Assembly: GCF_025950525.1 (NCBI RefSeq)
Contig: NZ_JAPDGS010000006.1
Coordinates: forward strand, 62,001-126,000
Source: Stagnihabitans lacustris
Lineage (GTDB): Bacteria > Pseudomonadota > Alphaproteobacteria > Rhodobacterales > Rhodobacteraceae
Reading direction: 5' to 3'
Length of the DNA: 64,000 bases
Within the stretch, counting starts at the first letter, position 1; every line of letters starts with the position of its first letter. Positions 8,082 to 15,204 of this stretch are shown here, piece by piece. The notes below the pieces were generated by a model that worked only from the letters and a program-made list of their open reading frames with translations, was not told where the DNA came from and ran no database searches. The position numbers were made by a program, and so were the translations under genes.

Positions 8082-8480
8082 ATGAAGGGTTACATCGCTG
8101 ATATCGAAAGCCTGACCGAGGACAACTCGGCCTTTCGCCGCGTGCTTTATACCGGCGTCCATCTGCAACTTGTGCTGATGTCCCTGACGCCCGGTCAGGA
8201 CATAGGCATGGAAACCCATGCCACCCATGACCAGTTTTTCCGCATCGAAAAGGGCGAGGGGAAAATGGTGATCGACGGGGTCTCGCACAAGGTCGGGCCG
8301 GGCAGCGCCGTGGTCGTGCCGGCGGGCGCGCGTCACAACCTGACCAATACGGGCGACAAGAAGCTTCGGCTTTACACGCTTTATGGTCCGCCGAACCACA
8401 TGGACCACCTGCAGGTGCAAACCAAGGCCGAGGCGGGCAACCTGGTCGAGACCTTTGACGGCGTCGTGACCGAAGCCTGA
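8082..8480 (+). CDS. Cupin-domain protein
   Basis: Small single-domain cupin of 132 residues. Motif 1 spans ETHATHDQFFRIEKGEG (His46, His49 and Glu56 as likely metal ligands). Motif 2 spans PAGARHNLTNTG (His85). Such proteins bind a divalent metal and may act as isomerases, dioxygenases or sensors; the substrate cannot be read from sequence. A strong AGGAGG lies 6 nt before the ATG. It follows the hydroxylase remnant by 8 bp and could once have been cotranscribed with it, but it is intact. It converges on the ABC transporter genes. Confidence 0.85.
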   Translation: MKGYIADIESLTEDNSAFRRVLYTGVHLQLVLMSLTPGQDIGMETHATHDQFFRIEKGEGKMVIDGVSHKVGPGSAVVVPAGARHNLTNTGDKKLRLYTLYGPPNHMDHLQVQTKAEAGNLVETFDGVVTEA

Positions 8481-8489
8481 GGCAGGGGC

Positions 8490-9164
8490 CTATCCGGTCA
8501 CGACCCCATCTCCCACCACGATTTGCCGCCTGCACAGGGCGGCAATCTTTTCATCATGGGTCGAGATCAGGAACGTCGTCCCCTCGTCCCGGTTGATTTC
8601 CGCGATCAGGTCCATGACCTGGCCCGCCGAGGCGCGGTCAAGGTTGCCGGTCGGCTCGTCGGCCAGCACCAGCTCGGGGCGGTTCATCAGGGCGCGGGCG
8701 ACGGCGACGCGCTGTTTCTGGCCGCCCGACAGGTTGGCCGTCGGGAACTGGATGCGGTCCTTCAACCCCATGCGCACCAGCAATTCCGCGCCGCGGGTGC
8801 GGGCGGCGGCACTCTCGCGGCCCTCACGCACGGCGGTCGGGAAGATCACATTTTCAAGCGCGGTGAAGTCGGGAAGCAGGTTGTGGAACTGGAAGACAAA
8901 GCCGATGTGGCGGTTGCGGAACTCTGTCAGGGCGCGGTCATCGGCCCGGGTCAGATCGACGCCCAGCATGGTATGCGCCCCCGATGTCGGCCGCATCAGC
9001 GTGCCAAGGATGGTCAGCAAGGTGCTTTTCCCCGACCCCGAAGGCCCCAACAGCGCCGCAAGCTCTGCGGTCTTCAGCGTCAGGTTCAGCCCGCGCAACA
9101 CACGGGTTTCGGCCTCTCCGGCGCCGAAGGTTTTTACCAGGTCGCTCACCTGCAACAGGGTCAT
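8490..9164 (-). CDS. ABC transporter ATP-binding protein, MacB/LolD type
   Basis: Cytoplasmic ATPase of 224 residues. The Walker A motif is GPSGSGKST (40-48), the ABC signature LSGGQ (145-149) and the Walker B end DEPTGNLD (169-176). The GNLDxxSAxQVMDLI context and overall length match the LolD/MacB branch, which powers extrusion of lipoproteins, peptides or drugs by mechanotransmission rather than classical substrate passage. Its ATG overlaps the stop of the permease gene by 4 nt. With the permease and periplasmic adaptor it forms a three-gene operon transcribed leftward. Confidence 0.9.
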   Translation of the reverse strand: MTLLQVSDLVKTFGAGEAETRVLRGLNLTLKTAELAALLGPSGSGKSTLLTILGTLMRPTSGAHTMLGVDLTRADDRALTEFRNRHIGFVFQFHNLLPDFTALENVIFPTAVREGRESAAARTRGAELLVRMGLKDRIQFPTANLSGGQKQRVAVARALMNRPELVLADEPTGNLDRASAGQVMDLIAEINRDEGTTFLISTHDEKIAALCRRQIVVGDGVVTG

Positions 9165-10366
9165 TGGCCGATGGCCGTGACGGGGTCCAGCCGTGCCGCC
9201 GACCGCGCCGGCAGGATCGAGGCCAGGACCGCGCCCAAAGTGGTCAGCCAGATCGCCAGACCATAAGCGCCCTGGGTGATGTCGATGGGCAGGCCCGACC
9301 CCGAACTGAAACTTTCGCGCCCGGGAAAGGCCAGCAGCACAAGATACCCCAGCCCCGCCCCGAGCAGCCCGCCCATCACCCCGATCAACCCGCCTTGAAT
9401 GACGAAAACCGCCATGACAAAGCCGCGTCCCGCCCCCATGGCGCGCATGATCCCGATTTCCGGCCTGCGCCGATAGGTCGACAATAGCAAAGCCGAGGCC
9501 ACGCCGATGATGATGGTCAAAAGCGCAAAGGCCTTCAGGATGTAACCGGTCTGCGCCTGGGCCTGCAACGCGTCCAGAAGCTGCGCCGCCTGTTCGGTCC
9601 AGGATTTCGCGTCCAAGCCCGTCAGTGCCTTGATCTGCGGCGCCAGCGCATCGGCGGCGTAAAGATCGGTCAGCTTGATTTCCACCCGCGTGACGCCCTG
9701 CGGCATCTGGATCAGGACCCGCGCGGTCGCAAGCCCGACATAGGCTTGGCGCCGATCCGGCCCGCCCGAGCCCATCTGATAGATCCCCGTCACCGTCAGC
9801 AAGGCTTCGACGCCCTGGGTGCTGGTCAGCCGGACTTGCTGTCCCAGGGTGACGTCCAGATCCTCGGCCAGGGTCTTGCCCAAAAGGACGCCGCCTGATG
9901 CCAGGTCGGCAGAGCCCTGGAGAATATAAGAGGCCAGATTGGCGATGACGGATTCCCGCCCCGGCTCCAGCCCCATGATCGAGACCTGGATGACCTCGCC
10001 GCCCCGGGTCATGAAGCCCGAGCCGTTGATCTGCGGCGAGACGCCGGTGACGCCGGGCAGGGCCGCGATCAGCGGCAGAAGGGCCGCGGTGTCGCGCAGG
10101 ATGGCGGTGTGTCCCGTGGCGGGGCCCTGGGCCAGCAGGACGCCTTGGGCGGGCCCAAGAAGGGCAGGGTCCTGCGCCTCGGCCTGGATGGTGACATGGG
10201 CCATGTCGCCTGCGGTGCGGGCCAGGATGAAAGAGGCCAGCCCGCCAATCAGGGCCGACATGAAGATGAAGATAAAGACCCCAAGCGCCACGCCCAGCAC
10301 CAAAAGCCCGGTCTGCGCCAAAGAGGCGGTCAGATAGCGGCTGGCGATCTTTGCCGCATACAGCAT
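9161..10366 (-). CDS. FtsX/MacB-like ABC transporter permease
   Basis: Inner-membrane permease of 401 residues with the four-helix MacB topology. One helix is near the N-terminus (about 17-42), a large periplasmic domain follows (about 45-270), and three helices are near the C-terminus (about 275-300, 320-350 and 365-390). Conserved FtsX features include the RRRPEIGIMRAMGAG segment after the second helix and LPARSAARLDPVTAIGQ at the C-terminus. It is coupled on both sides, overlapping the ATPase by 4 nt and the adaptor gene by one base. No outer-membrane channel gene is nearby, so a TolC-like partner would be encoded elsewhere. Confidence 0.88.
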   Translation of the reverse strand: MLYAAKIASRYLTASLAQTGLLVLGVALGVFIFIFMSALIGGLASFILARTAGDMAHVTIQAEAQDPALLGPAQGVLLAQGPATGHTAILRDTAALLPLIAALPGVTGVSPQINGSGFMTRGGEVIQVSIMGLEPGRESVIANLASYILQGSADLASGGVLLGKTLAEDLDVTLGQQVRLTSTQGVEALLTVTGIYQMGSGGPDRRQAYVGLATARVLIQMPQGVTRVEIKLTDLYAADALAPQIKALTGLDAKSWTEQAAQLLDALQAQAQTGYILKAFALLTIIIGVASALLLSTYRRRPEIGIMRAMGAGRGFVMAVFVIQGGLIGVMGGLLGAGLGYLVLLAFPGRESFSSGSGLPIDITQGAYGLAIWLTTLGAVLASILPARSAARLDPVTAIGQ

Positions 10367-11469
10367 CAGGGCGCCACCCTTACGGCTTGGCCATCGACCA
10401 GGCCCTTGGGGTCCAGGATGACCCTGTCGCCCTCGGTCAGGCCTTCGGTGACGATCAGACGGCTGGCGGGCCAGGGAATGACCACGACGGCGCGGCTGTG
10501 GGCCTGGCCTGCGCTTTCGACAAAGACCGCGTCACCGGTCAGGGCGGCGCGGGGGATGGTCAGCGCGCTGCGCGTGTCGATGGTGATATTGGCTGTCACG
10601 GTCAGGCCTATGGGCGCGCGGATCGGTTCGTCGGGCGTGATCTTGACCACCAGCCCCCCGGTCGACGCATCGACCTGACCCGCAACATAGCTGACATGGG
10701 CCGGGCGCACCCGGGTCTCGCCCGTAAGCTGCAGATTGGCCACTTGCCCGGCCTTGACCTGCAGGGCATGGGATTCGTCCACATCGGTCTCGACCACCAG
10801 GCGGTCCAGATCGGCGATGGTCATCAGCGCCTCGGAACTGGCCACCGTCTGCCCCGGCTTGGCGGGAAGCGACAGGACCGTCCCCGCCAGGGGCGCCCGC
10901 AGCGTGTATTTCGCAAGCAGGATCCGCGCCTGATCCAGAAGCGCGCCTTGCCGCGCCACCTCTTGCCCTGCCGAGGTGACGGCACGGGCCGAGGTTTCCA
11001 GCGTCACCCGGGCGACATTGGCGCCCATGGCCAGGATGCGGGTATAAGAGGCCTGAACCTCGGCCTTGGCCACCAGGGCGGCATCCAGACCGGCCAGCGC
11101 CTGCCGCAGGGCGGCTTCCGCCGTGGCGGGGTCTATTCGGGCCAGGACCTCGCCCCGGGCCACCACTTGGCCCTCGATCACCGGGACCTCGGTCAGGACC
11201 CCGGCGACCGAGGGCCGCAGATCAACCGAGGCGACCCCCGCCACCCGCCCGTTGACCGCCAGAACCCGCGTGGCCGGCCCCAGGGCAACTGTCTCGACGC
11301 GGACTGTGGTCAAGGCCGCGGCCCAAGGGTGCCACCAGGCCAGCCCGGCCGCGACCACAAGCGCCGCGCCCAAAACCCCAAGCGGCCACTTGCGCCGTGT
11401 CGCAGGGATGATGGCGGGCAAGACCTCGGCCCCGGAAGCGGGGGCGACAACCGGGGCGCCGGGGATCAC
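10366..11469 (-). CDS. HlyD/MacA-type periplasmic adaptor subunit
   Basis: Membrane-fusion protein of about 367 residues. A single N-terminal helix (WPLGVLGAALVVAAGLAWW) is followed by split lipoyl/barrel-sandwich halves (APLAGTVLSLPAKPGQTV in the second half), a helical hairpin and a beta-barrel domain. It links the MacB-like permease to an outer-membrane exit duct. The start is uncertain. A GTG at 11469 has GGTGGAAGG just upstream and leaves a short cytoplasmic tail; ATGs at 11553 and 11580 in the same frame lack good ribosome sites. It is the first gene of the three-gene export operon. Confidence 0.85.
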   Translation of the reverse strand: MIPGAPVVAPASGAEVLPAIIPATRRKWPLGVLGAALVVAAGLAWWHPWAAALTTVRVETVALGPATRVLAVNGRVAGVASVDLRPSVAGVLTEVPVIEGQVVARGEVLARIDPATAEAALRQALAGLDAALVAKAEVQASYTRILAMGANVARVTLETSARAVTSAGQEVARQGALLDQARILLAKYTLRAPLAGTVLSLPAKPGQTVASSEALMTIADLDRLVVETDVDESHALQVKAGQVANLQLTGETRVRPAHVSYVAGQVDASTGGLVVKITPDEPIRAPIGLTVTANITIDTRSALTIPRAALTGDAVFVESAGQAHSRAVVVIPWPASRLIVTEGLTEGDRVILDPKGLVDGQAVRVAP

Positions 11470-11861
11470 TGTCCTTCCACCCCCGCTTTGACGGTCAACA
11501 CTGTCCAACCCCTGGCACCTTGTCCTTGACCACGAGCGATCCCCATGATCCATCCGCCAGATCAAGACCCCGACACGCAAACTTACCCGGATTGTGGCAG
11601 GCCGGTTCTAACCTGCCTCAGCGTCAGGCCCGGCGCAGGATCGCCAGAGGCCGCCTTGGCCAAAGCGCGCTGCACCCGCCACCAGGGCCGCCGCGTTTGG
11701 ACGAAGATGGTTCCGGGAATGGTCTTGAACCCAACGCGGCGGCCGTCAGTCGGTCCGAAGCGGTCCGGCCGGTCAGAGCCAAGCTGTCAAGCTGGATGCA
11801 TCCCCGAAGTGGCAATGCGCAAACAGAGCCCCTAGGGGTCATGCATTGCCCGACGATTTCA
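11470..11861. other. Intergenic region between adaptor gene and attL
   Basis: This 392-bp stretch probably contains the promoter of the leftward export operon. Open frames on both strands (for example 11545-11835) have no recognisable motif or convincing ribosome site, so I call no gene here. It is chromosomal DNA that abutted the tRNA-Ser gene before the element inserted. Confidence 0.5.
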
Positions 11862-11886
11862 GGGATAACTGGCGGAGAGGGTGGGA
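11862..11886 (+). repeat. attL, 25-bp core repeat
   Basis: It begins GGGATAACTGGCGGAG and is identical over 25 bp to 29844-29868. Here it is only a fragment of the tRNA 3' end; the rest of the tRNA gene is absent, as expected for the distal att site. Confidence 0.92.
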
Positions 11887-12009
11887 AACGAAAATACGAA
11901 ATGAAAAGTGTTTATTATCAGTGGCTTGATGGCACTTCTCAGCGTAATTTTGTGGCGACCCTAGCAGCACTTCATGTAGCTTCTTGGTCACAGTCAAGCC
12001 GGATATGAC

Positions 12010-12039
12010 GACGCCCGCAAGGGTGAACCTGCGGGCGTC
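12010..12039 (-). terminator. Terminator-like hairpin at the left end of the element
   Basis: The perfect 10-bp arms GACGCCCGCA (12010-12019) and TGCGGGCGTC (12030-12039) lie about 30 bp beyond the stop of the last leftward gene of the element. They could end transcription before attL. A strong U tract is absent. Confidence 0.55.
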
Positions 12040-12070
12040 GGTGGTTTGATCAGAGGTCAGGAATAGGCGG

Positions 12071-12478
12071 CTAAGCCAGCGCCGCGCTGATCAGCGCTAG
12101 CAACTCAGCCTCCTCGTCCGCGAGCGCCTCAGCGATCAGTCGATCAGTCGTGCGGTAGATTCCCTGCGTCGGCTTCCTCATTGTCACGATGACACTGTCA
12201 TTCGGGAACGTGCCATGAATCACCAGCACAGGCCCAACCGGCGTCCCGCTGAAGACTTCGACATAGTCGACTTTCCATTCGGGCTCTTCCCAGAAGACAG
12301 CCATCTTGGTCACGACGGTCTGGTCGATAACAAGGTCCGGCTTACCCCAATCATGACCCGTGGGATTGCCGAGAAGCTCCCTCAGGAGACCGTTGAACCG
12401 TTTCCGGCCAATCGCGAAAGTTACAGTTTCACTTTCCGCCTCATGGGCGGTCGTGGTAGGCTTCATGTGTGCGGTCAT
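12071..12478 (-). CDS. Hypothetical protein of the integrated element
   Basis: Protein of 135 residues that I do not recognise. The centre is strand-rich (KVDYVEVFSGTPVGPVLVIHGTFPNDSVIVTMRKP). The C-terminus is an acidic Ala/Leu/Glu helix (LIAEALADEEAELLALISAALA). There is no signal peptide or membrane segment. The ATG at 12478 has AAGGAAA upstream with good spacing. It is the leftmost gene of the element, followed by a hairpin, and lies 87 bp after the 180-residue gene. A hairpin with 9-bp arms (12513-12521 and 12541-12549) lies between the two. Confidence 0.7.
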   Translation of the reverse strand: MTAHMKPTTTAHEAESETVTFAIGRKRFNGLLRELLGNPTGHDWGKPDLVIDQTVVTKMAVFWEEPEWKVDYVEVFSGTPVGPVLVIHGTFPNDSVIVTMRKPTQGIYRTTDRLIAEALADEEAELLALISAALA

Positions 12479-12565
12479 CGGATTTCCTTCTGTAGGATGA
12501 CGGTTGCACTAAGACGGGCGGCTTCTGATTGGACTCGGGACCGCCCGTCGCTCTTTTGGGCTTCT

Positions 12566-13108
12566 TCAGCCCGTGACCTTCCATTGCGGGAGGGTCCAGC
12601 GGACCTGCTTGTTAAGCTGATCCAGCATCTTGTTCAGTCGCGTCGCTTCTTTCAGCGCCGCCTTCTTCGTTTCCGTGTCCGAAAGATCGGAAGCTTCGAT
12701 CTCTGCAAGGCGAGCCTTGATCTCCAGAGTCTTGTATTCCCCGACCAGCGAAGCAAGTTCCGCAGCCGCGTCAAGGAGGCAACCGACCATTACCTCGGCC
12801 CTGCCTAGTGATCCGGCTGCACCAGGAAACGGCTCATGCACCCCAACTGTCGCACCGTTCAGCACGAACTCTTCCGGGCCGCGATCATCGTCGAACGTGG
12901 GCGCTTCTACTCCAGCAAGCGCCAAGTAAAGATCGAAGTCAGTATCCGAGAGATACCTCTTGTTTCCGCTCTGGTCGTCGTCCAGGTGCCGAAAGTAATC
13001 ATAGAAGGGTCGCCTGAAGGTGTCGGTGACCGCGAGGCTCGCAACCTTCTCGACCTCGCGAACACGTTCCCGATACCGTTTTTGTTTTTCTGCAGGTGTA
13101 AGGGTCAT
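12566..13108 (-). CDS. Hypothetical protein with N-terminal basic helix
   Basis: Protein of 180 residues starting MTLTPAEKQKRYRERVREVE, a basic helical opening common in small phage proteins of unknown role. An acidic middle (HLDDDQSGNKRYLSDTDFDLY) and a long helical C-terminal half with coiled-coil character (about 110-170) follow. The YRER segment recurs in the neighbouring 239-residue protein, hinting at a shared nucleic-acid or partner-binding helix. A 40-bp interrupted palindrome (13118-13157) sits immediately upstream of its start and probably controls it. No enzymatic motif is visible. Confidence 0.7.
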   Translation of the reverse strand: MTLTPAEKQKRYRERVREVEKVASLAVTDTFRRPFYDYFRHLDDDQSGNKRYLSDTDFDLYLALAGVEAPTFDDDRGPEEFVLNGATVGVHEPFPGAAGSLGRAEVMVGCLLDAAAELASLVGEYKTLEIKARLAEIEASDLSDTETKKAALKEATRLNKMLDQLNKQVRWTLPQWKVTG

Positions 13109-13117
13109 CTTGATCTC

Positions 13118-13157
13118 CTAGCGTCACGGTAACGTTTACACGTTACCGTGACGCTAG
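13118..13157. promoter_or_regulatory. Interrupted 18-bp palindrome, operator candidate
   Basis: The arm CTAGCGTCACGGTAACGT (13118-13135) is perfectly repeated in inverse at 13140-13157, with TTAC between. It fills the space between two leftward genes, just 10 nt upstream of the ATG at 13108. Its GTAACG/CGTTAC core recurs beside the palindromes at 21778 and 28085. Confidence 0.65.
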
Positions 13158-13346
13158 TCAAGCACGGCGATTTGCTTCAGCTTCGCTTTGAACACTCTGG
13201 GGCCAGATGCCGCCGACCTCGCCGAGCGCCTGCATGATCGCGCTCGGCGCATCCAGGTCATCACGGGCGGCAAGGGCGATAGCTTCGACCAGGGCGCGAT
13301 AGCTCGGCTCAGTGATGAAGTGATCAGGTGGCGTTTGGTTCTTCAT
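13158..13346 (-). CDS. Small hypothetical protein of the element
   Basis: Protein of 62 residues (MKNQTPPDHFITEPSYRALV...), helical and mostly polar, with no motif I recognise. The ATG at 13346 has AGGAGAG at ideal spacing and was preferred over the longer frame from 13376. It lies downstream of a possible TTGACC promoter (minus strand, about 13400) and upstream of the 40-bp palindrome. Location and strand suggest it is cotranscribed with the leftmost genes of the element. Confidence 0.6.
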   Translation of the reverse strand: MKNQTPPDHFITEPSYRALVEAIALAARDDLDAPSAIMQALGEVGGIWPQSVQSEAEANRRA

Positions 13347-13460
13347 TGGGGTTCTCTCCTGCGTTTCTGATCGCAAAGAATCACAGGAAAGAAGTGACGG
13401 TCAAGTGAATTTTTCACCTAAGCCGTTGTTTATAAATGAATTAAGCCCTTACTTATCTAT

Positions 13461-13484
13461 CCCGCCAGTTACCCCGCCAGTTAC
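13461..13484 (-). repeat. Two tandem 12-bp repeats containing the att decamer
   Basis: On the minus strand GTAACTGGCGGG occurs twice in tandem (13461-13472 and 13473-13484), overlapping the stop of the 239-residue gene. The core TAACTGGCGG is also present in both att sites. This could be a recombination arm site or a coincidence. Confidence 0.55.
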
Positions 13485-14200
13485 GCGGGGATGTTCAGTT
13501 CGGCGAGAAGGACATCGTCGAGAAGGTCATCGTCAAGGTCATCATCGGGCCTTTCGGCACTCTGCCGCGCCAGCTTTTTCCTTTCACGATATGCCTTTGC
13601 ATTCGCGGCGTTCCGTGCAGCGCGCTCCTCTTTCGGCCGACCTTTCACATACTCACGGACAGGTTTTCCGGTTTCGGACAGCTTCTTACGCTCATATTCG
13701 GCTTTCTCTTCTTTGCGACGTTTCTCAACCTTCCATTTGCGGACTTTGGCGAAAATATCTCTCTGAAGGTCGGTGCAGCTACTCAGCCACCCGTCATAGG
13801 CATCGCCATGGTCCGGCTGTGTGGCACTTAGCGCGCCTGCATAGCACCATGCTGCGGCCTTAATATCTTTGTTGTTAGACTTCTTCCATTCTCTCAAGAG
13901 ACGTTCGATCTCGCGATCATCTTGACCAGGATAAACATTGTTCACATCCAGCCGAAATTTGATCTTCCGCAAAGTAGTGGAAACCGCTGCCTTCAAGGTG
14001 GCAGGTTCGCCATATTTTTTCGGCAATGAGCCTTCTAATTCAGACTCGCCGTTCAGCTCCGAAGCAAACCGATCTAATTCCAGCATTGCCTGATCATCTA
14101 TCGACAGGAACGGCGCATCCTGATCATTTCCATAAAACATGATATCCACATTCCATCCTTGGTGAAAATAAAGGGGCGCGACTTGCGGGAATTGCGCCAC
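13481..14200 (-). CDS. Hypothetical protein with basic helical and acidic tail regions
   Basis: Protein of 239 residues, not recognised. The first about 140 residues are mixed. Residues about 150-215 are extremely basic and helical (VRKWKVEKRRKEEKAEYERKK, then NAANAKAYRERKKLARQ), and the tail is acidic (DDDLDDDLLDDVLL). Such charge blocks suggest nucleic-acid binding. It starts 7 bp after the ribbon-helix-helix gene and is evidently cotranscribed with it. Its GC content (about 50%) is lower than in the structural genes. A replication or regulatory role is possible, but no helicase, primase or HTH motif is visible. Confidence 0.7.
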   Translation of the reverse strand: MAQFPQVAPLYFHQGWNVDIMFYGNDQDAPFLSIDDQAMLELDRFASELNGESELEGSLPKKYGEPATLKAAVSTTLRKIKFRLDVNNVYPGQDDREIERLLREWKKSNNKDIKAAAWCYAGALSATQPDHGDAYDGWLSSCTDLQRDIFAKVRKWKVEKRRKEEKAEYERKKLSETGKPVREYVKGRPKEERAARNAANAKAYRERKKLARQSAERPDDDLDDDLLDDVLLAELNIPA

Positions 14201-14207
14201 CTTTGAT

Positions 14208-14678
14208 TTATAGCGCTGCCGTCTTTTCGATCAGGTCAGCAAGATCGCGAACAATCGTCGGAGCGAGGTTCGTTTCACACGCGCGCACCCTAACATTGAC
14301 GCCATTTCCTTTGCGACGAACGCGGATTAAACTCAGTCCCAAATCGGGTGCTTGGTGATCAACGAATGCATAGGCCATAAGGCGCGGTTCACTCCCGTCC
14401 ACACGCGCACGAAGGTCGCTCACAAGTTTCGCGGCCTCATCCGTCTTCATGGCGACGGCCTCGCATCCTTCAAGTCTGATGGTCACACCGCCATCTGTGC
14501 GCCTGACGTCAATGCCGGGGATGGTCGCTGCGATAAGGCCTGCGTCAATCTCCTTGCGGATCAGGTAGCCGACAGCGTCGGACAATGACTTGACGCCGAG
14601 CTTGTCCGCGATCTGCCTCAGACGCTCAAGTTGGACGGGCGGAAGCTTGATGGTGGATTGTTTTTTCGGTTCGGGCAT
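14208..14678 (-). CDS. Ribbon-helix-helix domain protein, probable regulator
   Basis: Protein of 156 residues. The N-terminal segment (about 8-52: STIKLPPVQLERLRQIADKLGVKSLSDAVGYLIRKEI) fits a CopG/Arc-type ribbon-helix-helix DNA-binding domain. The C-terminal about 100 residues are strand-rich (GGVTIRLEGCEAV; GNGVNVRVRACETN) and not recognised. A 10-bp inverted repeat starts 17 nt upstream of the ATG, as expected for autorepression, and AGGAGG precedes the ATG. It is the only obvious transcription-factor-like protein in the element, so it is a candidate binder of the palindromic operators. Confidence 0.7.
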   Translation of the reverse strand: MPEPKKQSTIKLPPVQLERLRQIADKLGVKSLSDAVGYLIRKEIDAGLIAATIPGIDVRRTDGGVTIRLEGCEAVAMKTDEAAKLVSDLRARVDGSEPRLMAYAFVDHQAPDLGLSLIRVRRKGNGVNVRVRACETNLAPTIVRDLADLIEKTAAL

Positions 14679-14694
14679 GGCGAGCCTCCTGAAT

Positions 14695-14726
14695 GGTGCC
14701 TACTATCGTCAACGTAAGTAGGCACC
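14695..14726. promoter_or_regulatory. Inverted repeat upstream of the ribbon-helix-helix gene
   Basis: The arms GGTGCCTACT (14695-14704) and AGTAGGCACC (14717-14726) are separated by 12 nt. They lie 17 nt upstream of the ATG of the RHH gene. Likely an operator, by position and symmetry. Confidence 0.6.
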
Positions 14727-15204
14727 CTTTCGAAGTCAAGGCCGGACTGTAAATTTCGCTTCTTACCAGGGCGCCTTAGAAGGGCCTCTCTTGCCGGGGT
14801 AGGGGCAAGGCCGAAGGAGCACGTCGTTGCGCTGCAAGGTGCCTCCCATGGGCTCTGTGCGCGTGCGACGGCATGAGGTGCCGGAAGAGGTCTGGACCAG
14901 AGTTGACACAAGACGGGAAACGCCTGTCATATGCCGAGGAAGGTTTGGACCGGGAAACTAAGCTCTTAGCCGCGACAGGTTTCACATAGCAGGTTCCTGG
15001 GCCGAGTAGAGCAACAGGTGCGTCATCATTTTCCGGTATTAGTTTTCTTCTTTTTTAAGAACTATATTTAATATGGGAAAATGATGACGCAGCGCCTGTC
15101 GCGGTTTTGATATGCGTCATCATTTTTCCTTATAAGATAAAATGTAGCGCACAGGCGATCAGTAAAAACTTGACCGGGTGCGTCATCATTTTCCCTTCTT
15201 AGGC
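14727..15204. other. Non-coding region of the element with four 16-bp repeats
   Basis: About 480 bp lies between the tape measure stop and the RHH operator without a credible gene. The right part is AT-rich and holds four copies of TGCGTCATCATTTTCC: 15019-15034 (+), 15076-15091 (-), 15113-15129 (+, one extra T) and 15179-15194 (+). A further inverted decamer (CCGCGACAGG near 14971 and its complement near 15095) is present. It may be a replication origin, packaging site or regulatory array. Confidence 0.65.
15019..15194. repeat. Iteron-like array, four copies of a 16-bp repeat
   Basis: Three direct copies and one inverted copy of TGCGTCATCATTTTCC occur within 176 bp. They are spaced 57 to 94 bp apart from start to start (15019, 15076, 15113, 15179; three of the intervals 37-66). 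All are perfect except one with an additional T. They lie directly 3' of the tape measure gene. Confidence 0.85.

Noticed and set aside
9161..11469. Complete tripartite efflux system
   Set aside because: ATPase, permease and adaptor are present but no outer-membrane channel gene is in the window.
11545..11835. 96-codon open frame left of attL
   Set aside because: No ribosome site, no family motif and unusual Cys/Arg composition; treated as intergenic, though a decayed gene cannot be excluded.
14618..14911. 97-codon frame in the non-coding region of the element
   Set aside because: It overlaps the RHH gene start and its operator and has no protein-like features.
14903..14932. TTGACA-N18-TCATAT promoter-like sequence on the plus strand
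   Set aside because: It points toward the antisense of the tape measure gene with no plus-strand gene; may be chance.
15019..15194. CRISPR-like repeat array
   Set aside because: Repeats are 16 bp, in mixed orientation and irregularly spaced, with no cas genes.
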